A stretch of 64,000 nt of DNA from Microbacterium paraoxydans. GTDB lineage: Bacteria; Actinomycetota; Actinomycetes; Actinomycetales; Microbacteriaceae. Shown here piece after piece: positions 14,931 through 23,256 of the stretch (the stretch's first letter is position 1; every line of letters starts with the position of its first letter). Below the pieces are notes generated by a model. It was not told where the DNA came from and did not search any database. It saw nothing but the letters and a program-made list of their open reading frames with translations. Location: assembly GCF_019056515.1 (NCBI RefSeq), contig NZ_CP064873.1, positions 2,852,001 to 2,916,000 on the forward strand. Reading direction: 5' to 3'. The translations under genes were made by a program, and so were the position numbers.

Positions 14931-16328
14931 ATGAGTGTCTGCGATATCCCCGTCATCTCCAGTGTGTGCGATGCGGTCGGTGAGGGCGCCGCAACGCTGG
15001 TGTCTGCCCCATTCGACTGGCTGGCTGCGACGATGGGGCAAGCCGCCGGATGGCTCATCGAAGCCATGTGGACCGTCTTCGACAGCACCACCCTCGTCGA
15101 CGTCCAGTCGCAGGGCTACCTCGACGTCTACAACCTGCTCTTCGGTATCGGTGTCTTCATCGTGCTGCTCTTCTTCTGCTTCCAACTCATTCTGGGACTG
15201 ATCCGGCGCGAACCTGCTGCGCTCTCGCGCGCAGCGCTCGGTGCGGCCAAGGCTGTGCTCGGTTCGTTTGTGGTCATCACGCTGACGGCAACGGCGTTGG
15301 AGATCGTCGACCAGCTCTCCATCGGCATCGTCCAGGCTGCGGGAGAGACCACCGAGACGATGGGCGACAAGATCGCGCTGCTTACCGCTGGCCTCACCAC
15401 GATCAATATTGCTGCGCCCGGCGTCGGAGCGATCATCACGATCTTCCTCGCCGGGCTCATGATCTGCGCGGTCGCGATTGTCTGGTTCTCACTCCTCATT
15501 CGCAAAGCTCTGCTGCTCGTGGCGATTGGGCTTGCGCCGATCGCCTTCGCCGGTGCTGCCTGGGACGTCACTCGCGGATGGATCGGCAAATGGGTGGCGT
15601 TCGTCGTCGCACTGATCGTGTCCAAACTCGTGCTCGTCGTCGTGTTCCTGATCGCCATCACCCAGGTCTCAACGCCGATCGAAGCTGACCTCGCCTCCGT
15701 CACTGAACCGATCTCGGGCATTGTGCTGCTATTCATCGCCGCGTTCGCGCCTTACATGGTCTACCGATTCATCTCGTTCCTCGGCTTCGACCTCTACCAG
15801 GCGATGGGAAGCGAGCAGGAAGCGAAGAACGCCGTCAACCGCCCCGTTCCTGTTCCGTCGAAGCCGCAAGGAGACGGCGTGAAGAAAGTCCTCGATGGCG
15901 GCTCCGGCGGTTGTTCCGGCGCAACTCCCACATCGAGCGGTGCGCGAGGCACATCGACCCCAGCGGGGGCGAGTACCAGCGGAGCAGCAGCCGGAGCCAA
16001 AGCGGGACCTGGCGCGAGCGGAGGCGCTGGAGCCAGTGCTGGTGCCGGAGCGGGCGCTGGTGCTGGAGCTGCCGCGGCGGCCGGGCCTGCAGCAGCCGTG
16101 ATCATCGGAGCCGAAGTCGTCAAGGGCGCAGCGACAGCGGGACCGAAGCTCGGGCAGGCGATCGGCGGCACCGCCGAAACAGCGATGACCGGCGCAGGTG
16201 AAATCGGGGCTGCCCCGTCTGCGACGCCTCCTGCCACCGCGACTCCCTCTGTGCCACAGCCGCCAGCACCAAGATCAGATCCCGCACCGCCGAGCACCCC
16301 GCGGCCCCGGCCAAACGGAAAGGAGTGA
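14931..16328 (+). CDS. TrbL/VirB6-like polytopic channel protein
   Basis: A 465-residue protein. Residues 1-290 contain about six membrane segments, including LLFGIGVFIVLLFFCFQLIL and WVAFVVALIVSKLVLVVVFL, typical of TrbL/VirB6 proteins that form the inner-membrane channel for DNA transfer. Residues about 320-465 are hydrophilic low complexity, first Ser/Gly/Ala (long GAGAGA-type runs) and then Pro/Ala. Such tails are seen in actinobacterial homologues. It is followed six bases later by the SCO6880-family gene with a strong AAAGGAG. Confidence 0.8.
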   Translation: MSVCDIPVISSVCDAVGEGAATLVSAPFDWLAATMGQAAGWLIEAMWTVFDSTTLVDVQSQGYLDVYNLLFGIGVFIVLLFFCFQLILGLIRREPAALSRAALGAAKAVLGSFVVITLTATALEIVDQLSIGIVQAAGETTETMGDKIALLTAGLTTINIAAPGVGAIITIFLAGLMICAVAIVWFSLLIRKALLLVAIGLAPIAFAGAAWDVTRGWIGKWVAFVVALIVSKLVLVVVFLIAITQVSTPIEADLASVTEPISGIVLLFIAAFAPYMVYRFISFLGFDLYQAMGSEQEAKNAVNRPVPVPSKPQGDGVKKVLDGGSGGCSGATPTSSGARGTSTPAGASTSGAAAGAKAGPGASGGAGASAGAGAGAGAGAAAAAGPAAAVIIGAEVVKGAATAGPKLGQAIGGTAETAMTGAGEIGAAPSATPPATATPSVPQPPAPRSDPAPPSTPRPRPNGKE

Positions 16329-16334
16329 CCAATC

Positions 16335-17801
16335 ATGCCGAAGAATCACGACGTGCAACGAGCCGGTGACCTCGTCCCGGTGAAGTTCTCCCGGCTTACC
16401 CGCCGAGGTATCCTGCTCGGGCTGTCGCTGTCGCAACTGGTTGCTCTCGGTCTCGGGGTCGGCACGCTCGTGTGGGCGTTCTACGCTGGCGGCGGCATTC
16501 TCATCGCGTTCTCCGCACCCGTGTGGCTTGCTGCGGCGGCCGTGGTGTGGATCCGGATCGCTGGACGCGCGATCGTCGAATGGCTCCCCGTGGTCGTGTG
16601 GTGGGTGTGGAAGACCACCGGCGCGCAACTTCTCTACCGTCGACGAGTTGTGAAACCTCGGCCCGCCGGGACTCTTGCGCTCCCTGGCGATATGGCGCGG
16701 CTCCGCGAGTACGACGACCCCACCACGGGCGCAGGGATGGTGCATGATCCGACCGCGGAAACACTCACGGCGATCGTTGCCGTCTCGCATCCCGCTTTCG
16801 TGCTCCTCGACCCCGGCGAACAGGAACGCCGCGTCAGCTCTTGGGGCCGCGTGCTCGCAACCGCCTGCCGATCAGGACGCATCTCGATGCTCCAGGTGTT
16901 GGAACGGACGCTGCCCGACTCTGGGACAGGGCTTGCCGAATGGTGGGCGTCGCACGGCAACGCCGACGCATCCTGGGCCTCGACCACGTACGCCGAGCTG
17001 ATCGAACGCGCCGGGCCCGCCGGAGAACGTCACGCGACCACGCTGTCCCTCTCCCTCGACATGCGTGCGGCATCGCGACAGATTCGCACGGCTGGCGGAG
17101 GCATTCGTGGCGCGGCGGCTGTGCTCCGTCAAGAGATGTCTACACTCGTGGCTGCATTGCGGTCAGCCGATCTCTCACCGTCGTCCTGGTTGACGTGTGG
17201 CGAGATCGCGGTGATTCTGAGGTCAGCTTATGATCCTGCGGTGGCTGCGACCCTTGAACGCCACGGTGAGCTGGGTCAGTCGCTCGCGACGGCCGGGCCG
17301 GTGGCCGTCAATGAATCGTGGTCGAGGCTGCGCACCGACTCGGCCTTCCACGCAGTGCTGTGGATCTCGGAGTGGCCGCGGTCGATGGTCTACCCCGGGT
17401 TCCTCGCGCCGCTGCTGCTCTCGACAGGGATTCAGCGGTCGTTCTCGCTTCTGTGCACCCCGATGCGCTCTGATCAGGCGGCGCGCGACATCCGCAAGAA
17501 GAAGACCGAGTACATCTCGGATGCTGCCCAGCGTCAGCGGATCGGTCAGATCGAGGATGCATCGCAGACGGCGGAATTTCACGACGTGTTGCAGCAAGAG
17601 GCCGACCTCACTGCCGGGCACGGAGTACTCCGCTACACGGGTCTCGTCTCAGTCTCAGCACGTACCGCAGACGACCTCGACGCCGCAGTCGCCGCCATCG
17701 AGCAAGCGGCGATCCAGGCCTCCTGCGAGACACGTCTCCTCGTCGGCCAGCAGGCGCAGGCGTTCACCGCGGCTGCGCTGCCGCTGTGCCGCCAAGTCTG
17801 A
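16335..17801 (+). CDS. SCO6880-family conjugation protein
   Basis: A 488-residue protein with two close membrane segments near residues 27-75 (GILLGLSLSQLVALGLGVGT and GGILIAFSAPVWLAAAAVVW) followed by a large cytoplasmic domain. The order (PrgI-like membrane part, then a VirB4-N-like domain with QAARDIRKKKTEYISDAAQR) matches the SCO6880 family that sits before the VirB4-like ATPase in actinobacterial transfer operons. No Walker motifs are present. ATG chosen for its AAAGGAG site. The next transfer gene is separated by an inserted two-gene unit. Confidence 0.8.
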   Translation: MPKNHDVQRAGDLVPVKFSRLTRRGILLGLSLSQLVALGLGVGTLVWAFYAGGGILIAFSAPVWLAAAAVVWIRIAGRAIVEWLPVVVWWVWKTTGAQLLYRRRVVKPRPAGTLALPGDMARLREYDDPTTGAGMVHDPTAETLTAIVAVSHPAFVLLDPGEQERRVSSWGRVLATACRSGRISMLQVLERTLPDSGTGLAEWWASHGNADASWASTTYAELIERAGPAGERHATTLSLSLDMRAASRQIRTAGGGIRGAAAVLRQEMSTLVAALRSADLSPSSWLTCGEIAVILRSAYDPAVAATLERHGELGQSLATAGPVAVNESWSRLRTDSAFHAVLWISEWPRSMVYPGFLAPLLLSTGIQRSFSLLCTPMRSDQAARDIRKKKTEYISDAAQRQRIGQIEDASQTAEFHDVLQQEADLTAGHGVLRYTGLVSVSARTADDLDAAVAAIEQAAIQASCETRLLVGQQAQAFTAAALPLCRQV

Positions 17802-17892
17802 GTACGAGTTACCGCACCGCAGTCCCGCCTCATCAAGGCATGAGCAACGCAGTCGGTAGTATCTAGATGGATGACAAGTATTCAGGAGGGCC

Positions 17893-18891
17893 ATGGGATT
17901 CATCGAGCTTGCTCTGAAAGGTGCCCCTAAGATCCTCAAAGCAGGCCCGAAGGTCCTGGTACCTCTCGGTATCGGTGCGGCCACAGCAATTGCCGCCGCT
18001 GGCAAGGGAGTCGTCGACCTGTCTCAAGGTCGGACGATGCGAAAGGAAGCCGCCGCACGGCTTGAAATCGCACTTTCTGACTGTGAAGTGGTTCGTTTGG
18101 ACACTGAGATTGCTGCCCGCAGTTACGGCGAGTTCCAGATCACGGTCCACCGCGAGAACATTGGCCGTTTCGCTGACTGGTTGGAACGGAATGAGGCGCT
18201 TGTCAAGCGGCTCAATTTCAAGAAGGTCGATGGCGTACGTATCCGCGTTCCCAATATTCCCAAGTATGTGGCTGGGACGCAGAACATAACCGCAGGCGTG
18301 TCCGGCGTAGTGAGCGCAGTTGGCGCTGGCGCGGCCGCTCCAGCGGCTGCGATCTGGGGCGTTTCTACATTCGCCTCCGCGGGCACTGGTACGGCAATTG
18401 CGTCTCTTAGTGGCGTTGCCGCCCAGAACGCAACTTTGGCTGCCATCGGCGGTGGCACAATAGCGGCTGGTGGTGGAGGGATGGCCGCCGGGGCAGCAGT
18501 TCTCAGCCTCACCGCTGCGGTCCCAGCGCTCCTGGTCGGTGGATTCACCATGGGCATTGTTGGCGCTAAGTCGAAGACTAAGTCTAAGAACTACGTGGCA
18601 TCAGTGTCACTAGAGATTGAACGCATTGCGCTTGCACAAGAAATGCTTGGAGCAGTTGAACGACGCATTCAGGAGCTTCGCAATCTGCTCGCACGATTAG
18701 CAGAACGCGCTAGCTCGGCGATCGATGCACTGGAACGGGTGGAGTTTGACCCTGAACAGCATGCCAGCGAATTCTTACGTGCTCTCCAACTAGTTACAGC
18801 TGTGAAGGAAATCCTGAACACACCTGTCCTCGACCCCAAATCAGGGGAACTAACTGAGGCGTCAATCGAAATACTGAGGAAGTACGCATGA
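17893..18891 (+). CDS. Unknown protein with glycine-rich hydrophobic centre (cargo unit, gene 1)
   Basis: A 332-residue protein I cannot assign. Residues 14-35 are hydrophobic. A mixed domain of about 90 residues follows. Residues about 134-222 are a long Gly/Ala-rich hydrophobic region resembling glycine-zipper membrane-inserting segments (GAGAAAPAAAIWGVSTFASA; IGGGTIAAGGGGMAAGAAVL). A basic KSKTKSK stretch leads to a predicted coiled coil (EIERIALAQEMLGAVERRIQ). AGGAGGGCC precedes the ATG. Codon use is visibly less GC-rich than the transfer genes on either side, which indicates separate acquisition. A pore-forming or membrane-remodelling role is possible but unproven. Confidence 0.7.
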   Translation: MGFIELALKGAPKILKAGPKVLVPLGIGAATAIAAAGKGVVDLSQGRTMRKEAAARLEIALSDCEVVRLDTEIAARSYGEFQITVHRENIGRFADWLERNEALVKRLNFKKVDGVRIRVPNIPKYVAGTQNITAGVSGVVSAVGAGAAAPAAAIWGVSTFASAGTGTAIASLSGVAAQNATLAAIGGGTIAAGGGGMAAGAAVLSLTAAVPALLVGGFTMGIVGAKSKTKSKNYVASVSLEIERIALAQEMLGAVERRIQELRNLLARLAERASSAIDALERVEFDPEQHASEFLRALQLVTAVKEILNTPVLDPKSGELTEASIEILRKYA

Positions 18892-19310
18892 GCGCATCTA
18901 GCTCCGTGGCAGCAATGTTGCCCAAGCCTGGCCCCGCAATGGTTGTTGACACATTCAACCTCGTCATTGCTTCAGCAAACAAGTGGGTCCAGGTTGTCGC
19001 CGAAGAGAAGACTCGCCGGGAGGAGATTCGCGTTTGGGAACGGAGCCAGATCGAGATCATCCATGTGCAACGTGACTTCCTCCTCACCGCCCTCGATCGG
19101 ACATTCGATGAGCGGCGCGAGAACTTCCGACGATTGTTCGACAACCTTGACTCTGCTCTGGTCTCGGATCAGGAAGATGCAGGCGCGCGAGTCTCCGAGC
19201 TACTTTCCGCTATCACGGAACTGGCCCAGACAAGCCCCTTCAAGGACCTAAAGAGCCCGGCGCTCGTTGTTCAAGAGTTTCTCCAGAGCGGAAAGGTCAT
19301 AGAACTCTAA
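18888..19310 (+). CDS. Unknown helical protein (cargo unit, gene 2)
   Basis: A 140-residue soluble, charged, helical protein with likely coiled coil (VAEEKTRREEIRVWERSQIE and DERRENFRRLFDNLDSALVS). No family recognised. Its ATG overlaps the stop of gene 1 by four bases, so the two proteins are probably made together and may interact, for example as a membrane effector with its regulator. Like gene 1 it has lower GC than the transfer operon around it. Confidence 0.68.
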   Translation: MSASSSVAAMLPKPGPAMVVDTFNLVIASANKWVQVVAEEKTRREEIRVWERSQIEIIHVQRDFLLTALDRTFDERRENFRRLFDNLDSALVSDQEDAGARVSELLSAITELAQTSPFKDLKSPALVVQEFLQSGKVIEL

Positions 19311-19438
19311 ACCGAGCCATGCGGTGGCGATTCCTGAACGGAAAAGCGCTCATTCGCCGCTTCCATTCCTGCTGGGCTCGTCCCGGCAGTGTTCGACGCG
19401 CTGGCGACAGATCTCCAATGTTGAGGACGGTTCCGAGC

Positions 19439-19471
19439 ACCTCCTGTGTGTCAGGTACTGACTCAGGAGGT
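19439..19471 (+). promoter_or_regulatory. Extended hairpin sequestering a Shine-Dalgarno site
   Basis: ACCTCCTG (19439-19446) pairs perfectly with CAGGAGGT (19464-19471), and inside it GTCAG (19450-19454) pairs with CTGAC (19458-19462) around GTA. The outer right arm contains the AGGAGG of the gene starting at 19476, so folding should hide it. It could be a translational switch for the transfer genes downstream. The rest of 19311-19438 shows no gene. Confidence 0.6.
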
Positions 19472-19475
19472 CGCA

Positions 19476-20249
19476 ATGCCCACGTTCTACGATCCCGGCG
19501 CTGATGCCGGTGAAGCATCCGAGGCGCTGCGCGGGCTCGCGCATGCGTCGCGCAACTTTGAGAACCCCCAGGAACTCTATGGCGTGCTCGGCGACCTGCT
19601 GTCGGGAGTCCGTTCGCTGAGGCAGGTGCTCGATCAGCTCGCTACTGCCCACATCAGCAATCGTGCCCGTGCGTTCGACGATCACGGCGACCATGCCATT
19701 GGGTCGACGGATGCGCTCGCTGCCGCCGATGAGCTGCACCAGGCGGCGACATTCATCGACCAGGCCGAAGAGCGACTGAACGCCGCAGCATCCGCAGCGA
19801 GTCGTGTCGCCTGGCACGAGGCTCCCGCGACAGACATCACCCCGGCAGATCGGTGGGTCAACGTCGTCTTCATGCAAGGTGAAGAAGCCGACGAAGTGCT
19901 CGACATGATCGACGCTGACGGCCCTGCTGCCGGGCTCGACCACCTGAAGAGCTGGGATTACGGGGACGAGACCACGAGCGCGGCGATGGAGAACGGGTAC
20001 GTCTACGATGAGCCGCCAAGCGGGCCATTGGAGCACGAGCTGCGCGAGGGTGATTACCATCTCGCCTATAGCCACAGTTTCGACCACGTTGCCCTTTATC
20101 GACTCCACGCCGTCGAAGCCCAGGACGGACTTCCGAACGAGTCGCGCGGCCTCGATGCGCGCCCAGTGGCGCCGCGCCACCAGCGGGCATCCTGGTTCGA
20201 GCCTGCGAACATCACGGCACTCAAGCACCAGCGAGGGCTGGGGTTATGA
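19476..20249 (+). CDS. Conserved hypothetical conjugation-operon protein
   Basis: A 257-residue soluble protein. Residues 1-110 are helical (EASEALRGLAHASRNFENPQ, LLSGVRSLRQVLDQLATAHI) and the rest is mixed and acidic, with DRWVNVVFMQGEEADEVLDM. No enzymatic motif. Position between the SCO6880 gene and the VirB4-like ATPase suggests a transfer accessory role. I chose ATG 19476 (AGGAGG five bases upstream) over an earlier in-frame start at 19446 that lies inside the hairpin. The stop overlaps the ATPase start (ATGA). Confidence 0.65.
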   Translation: MPTFYDPGADAGEASEALRGLAHASRNFENPQELYGVLGDLLSGVRSLRQVLDQLATAHISNRARAFDDHGDHAIGSTDALAAADELHQAATFIDQAEERLNAAASAASRVAWHEAPATDITPADRWVNVVFMQGEEADEVLDMIDADGPAAGLDHLKSWDYGDETTSAAMENGYVYDEPPSGPLEHELREGDYHLAYSHSFDHVALYRLHAVEAQDGLPNESRGLDARPVAPRHQRASWFEPANITALKHQRGLGL

Positions 20250-21742
20250 ACCGGGATGACGCCGAGCGGCTCCATACGGCGGTGCTCGTTGCTCCAGCAT
20301 CCGAGAAGCGTCGAGTGCGCAAGCAGCGTCAAAAAGCGGCCGCAAAGCTACAGATCGAGCAGCAGCACTCTGAACGCGAAGAAACCCGCGCGAAGTATTC
20401 GGCAGAGTTGGCTGCGCGTCGGGGCACATCGTATCTTCCCTCCGCTGGGGAGCCTGGCCCGGCTCAGCTGCGTTCAACAGGCAGGTTCCGTCTACCCCGG
20501 CATCAAGACACCTCGGCCACCCTCGCAGGGGCGTACCCGTTCCTCGCGGAGGGCGGGCTCGGTTCCGATGGCGTCTTCGTCGGCCAGGATCTGTACTCCG
20601 GTGGTTCCTTCGTCTACGACCCGTGGGTGCTGTACGCCCGTGGCATCATCACTGCTCCGAACCTCGTGCTCGCGGGCATCGTAGGCTCTGGGAAGTCCAG
20701 CTTGGCGAAGAGCCTCTACACACGGTCCCTCCCATTCGGGCGCCGCGTTTACGTGCCAGGAGATCCGAAGGGCGAGCACACGGCCGTCGCCGAAGCTGTG
20801 GGCGGACGAGCGATCGTACTCGGGCACGGGCTCACCACGCGACTCAATCCGCTCGACGAGGGCTACCGCCCCTCAGGTATGAGTGATGAGAGCTGGGCGT
20901 CCACCGTTGCCTCGCGGCGCCGCGACCTGATCGGTGCACTCGCTGAGACGGTGCTCAATCGTCCCCTGACACCGCTGGAGCACACGGCGATCGATACCGC
21001 ACTGACCGAAGTCGTGCGCAGCAATGACGTACCGATCCTTCCGATGGTCGTTGAGCACATCCTTGCGCCAACCGCTCGCGCAGACCCCGACGGCAGACTT
21101 GCCGAAGACGGGCGACTCGTCGGGCACGCGCTCCGACGGCTCGTTGCCGGGGACCTCGCCGGGCTCTTCGACGGCCCGTCAACGGTGGCCTTCGATCCCA
21201 CGTTGCCGATGATTTCTTTGGACCTGTCACGGGTGACGGAGAACTCGACACTGATCTCGGTGCTCATGACCTGCTCTTCAGCGTGGATGGAGTCCGCGCT
21301 GCTCGATCCAAACGGCGGTCAGCGCTGGTGCATCTACGACGAGGCGTGGCGGCTGATGTCCCACCCGGCACTGTTGCGTCGGATGGACGCTCACTGGCGA
21401 CTCGCGCGCCACTATGGAATCGCGAACATGCTGATTTTCCACAAGCTCACTGACCTGGAGAACGTCGGTGATCAAGGGTCCGCAATGCGCGCTCTGGCGA
21501 ACAGTCTGCTGGCCAACGCTGAAACGAGAATTATCTATCGGCAAGAGTCCGACCAGCTCGGCGTCACCGCGGGAGCACTCGGGCTCACTGGCACCGAGCA
21601 GAAGCTGTTGCCTGGGCTCGGCGTTGGCCAGGGCCTCTGGTGCATCAAGGACCGTTCATTCGTCTGCCAGCACCAGCTGCACCCAGGCGAGTTGGAACTC
21701 TTCGACACGACCGGCCGCATGATGAATAGCGGCAACGCCTAG
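20246..21742 (+). CDS. VirB4/TraC-like conjugation ATPase
   Basis: A 498-residue cytoplasmic ATPase. After a basic coiled-coil start (EKRRVRKQRQKAAAKLQIEQ), Walker A is GIVGSGKSS (144-152) and Walker B WCIYDEAW (about 353-360), followed by LARHYGIANMLIFHKLTDLE and a C-terminal IIYRQESDQLG. This is the FtsK/HerA-VirB4 superfamily member that powers secretion assembly in actinobacterial elements. ATG overlaps the previous gene. It is the last rightward gene before the leftward kinase module, which it meets tail to tail. Confidence 0.87.
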   Translation: MNRDDAERLHTAVLVAPASEKRRVRKQRQKAAAKLQIEQQHSEREETRAKYSAELAARRGTSYLPSAGEPGPAQLRSTGRFRLPRHQDTSATLAGAYPFLAEGGLGSDGVFVGQDLYSGGSFVYDPWVLYARGIITAPNLVLAGIVGSGKSSLAKSLYTRSLPFGRRVYVPGDPKGEHTAVAEAVGGRAIVLGHGLTTRLNPLDEGYRPSGMSDESWASTVASRRRDLIGALAETVLNRPLTPLEHTAIDTALTEVVRSNDVPILPMVVEHILAPTARADPDGRLAEDGRLVGHALRRLVAGDLAGLFDGPSTVAFDPTLPMISLDLSRVTENSTLISVLMTCSSAWMESALLDPNGGQRWCIYDEAWRLMSHPALLRRMDAHWRLARHYGIANMLIFHKLTDLENVGDQGSAMRALANSLLANAETRIIYRQESDQLGVTAGALGLTGTEQKLLPGLGVGQGLWCIKDRSFVCQHQLHPGELELFDTTGRMMNSGNA

Positions 21743-21780
21743 AAGCTTCGCGACGGAATCGCAGATAGTGATCGCTCTCG

Positions 21781-22536
21781 CTAATCGGCCCCAGGCCGCC
21801 CAAGAACCGCGATCGAACAGTCATCCTTAGTTGCGTTGCGCACCCTGATGTCCACGAACTTCCGCCACTGCTTCTTGTGTCTTGAGTTCTGACTCAGTCT
21901 TGTGGGCGCAGCCCCGACGGCCATAATCATCTTTGCACAGGCCGTTGCCAGCTGACCTGTGCGCGCGTCGAAGAGACTATCCCCAGCACCATCGCTCATG
22001 AGGATAAAGCCCGTCACTCCTTGCAACGACCCCCGAAAGAGCCGCATCGACCCAACGGCACCCTGAGAAGTCACGAATGTCGTCTGATTAGCGAACTCGC
22101 TGTTCTCTGGAGCGGATATGACGTGCATCTCCCCATCCTTGAGGTATCCGATCACGCCGTCACCGACATGCGCGCCAAGGAACTTGTCGCCGGACACGGC
22201 AACGCCGAGAAAGGTTGAAGCAAAATCGTGAACGTCACGATCGTGTCGCTCGGCGAGCATGTCGACTTTGGCGAGAAGTCTCTTCAGGAGGTCGATCTTG
22301 ATCTGGCCCCCGTCAACACTTGCGATCAGACTCTCAAACTGCTCAACCAGCGCGGCACACCCTTCGTCTACCACCATCTGCGCGCCAAGCTCGGAATGCG
22401 AAGCTGACCCCGCGCCGTCAGCTAAACAGATCGCCTGGACACCTCCGCGCGAAAGGTATTGTGTCCGGTCCTGCCCTCGGGTTCCGTCGAGTTCATGTCC
22501 TCGGCCACGCACCTGATGATGGAACTCATTGAACAC
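21781..22536 (-). CDS. PP2C-type protein phosphatase (YegK/TerY-P-like)
   Basis: A 251-residue phosphatase of the PP2C_2 type. Metal-binding motifs are LADGAGSA (D40), AHVGDGVIGYL (D126), LMSDGAGDSLF (D182) and KDDCSI (D238/D239), all present. The gene starts GTG directly after the TAA of the vWA gene and is last in the four-gene leftward operon. In E. coli YegK and in the TerY-P triads a phosphatase of this kind accompanies a vWA protein and a kinase, presumably reversing phosphorylation by the kinase. The target is unknown. Confidence 0.8.
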   Translation of the reverse strand: MFNEFHHQVRGRGHELDGTRGQDRTQYLSRGGVQAICLADGAGSASHSELGAQMVVDEGCAALVEQFESLIASVDGGQIKIDLLKRLLAKVDMLAERHDRDVHDFASTFLGVAVSGDKFLGAHVGDGVIGYLKDGEMHVISAPENSEFANQTTFVTSQGAVGSMRLFRGSLQGVTGFILMSDGAGDSLFDARTGQLATACAKMIMAVGAAPTRLSQNSRHKKQWRKFVDIRVRNATKDDCSIAVLGRPGAD

Positions 22537-23217
22537 TTACAACTCCGCCCAACCAGCCAAGCCCTCAAGATCAAGCTTGACAGTGTCCCCAGGTGTGGAC
22601 CGGGACACGCGGGAAACAGACTTCGACAGCCACTCAAAGAACTCCTTGAAACTCAGTCCTTGGAGCCGAAGCGGAGGACGGTTCGGGCTGAATCGTGCAA
22701 GCACGTTCATGTCAGCGTCGGCGCCAATCCCGATCGGGAAGACGGTGAGTTTCTTCTTCGCCACCAGTTCCGTCACACGGAGAACTGCACGTTCGAGTTC
22801 CTCGGGACGCCCATTCGGCTGTCCGTCGGTCATCAGAACGAGCCACGGCTGGTAGTAGAGAACACCTGCGTTCGAGTAGGTGGACTTGCGCTTTTCGAGC
22901 GTATCGAGCGCGAGATTCACTCCCTCGCCGAGGGCGGTGCCACCTGTCGCATCGATCGCATCGATTCGATGCAGTCGCTCAACACTCGCAAAATCCTGGA
23001 TCAGGCTTTCAGACGAATTGAACTCAACGATGCTCACCTCGGCGGCGTCATGAGCGTCGTCATCTTCGTCGATCGCGTCGTAGAAGAGGTTGACACCTCT
23101 GACAAGCTCTCGGATCTTCTCCCCCATCATTGATCCGCTCGTGTCGAGGCAGAGGGCAACAGGGACGCGCGGGGTTGGGTTCTCGACGAGGTCGTCGACT
23201 CCGATGTTAAGTGCCAT
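22537..23217 (-). CDS. von Willebrand factor A domain protein (TerY/YegL-like)
   Basis: A 226-residue single-domain vWA protein. The MIDAS metal site is complete: DTSGSM (D25, S27, S29), T94 in TGGTAL and D131 in LMTDGQPNG. The N terminus NPTPRVPVALCLDTSGSM matches TerY/YegL proteins. It follows the kinase gene by about 40 bases and is joined to the PP2C gene. TerY-type proteins are thought to scaffold or be phosphorylated by the neighbouring kinase; that is family knowledge and inference, nothing in the sequence shows it. Confidence 0.85.
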   Translation of the reverse strand: MALNIGVDDLVENPTPRVPVALCLDTSGSMMGEKIRELVRGVNLFYDAIDEDDDAHDAAEVSIVEFNSSESLIQDFASVERLHRIDAIDATGGTALGEGVNLALDTLEKRKSTYSNAGVLYYQPWLVLMTDGQPNGRPEELERAVLRVTELVAKKKLTVFPIGIGADADMNVLARFSPNRPPLRLQGLSFKEFFEWLSKSVSRVSRSTPGDTVKLDLEGLAGWAEL

Positions 23218-23256
23218 GGGATTACCTTTCAGTTGTTGTGGTCAATTAGTGCTGAG

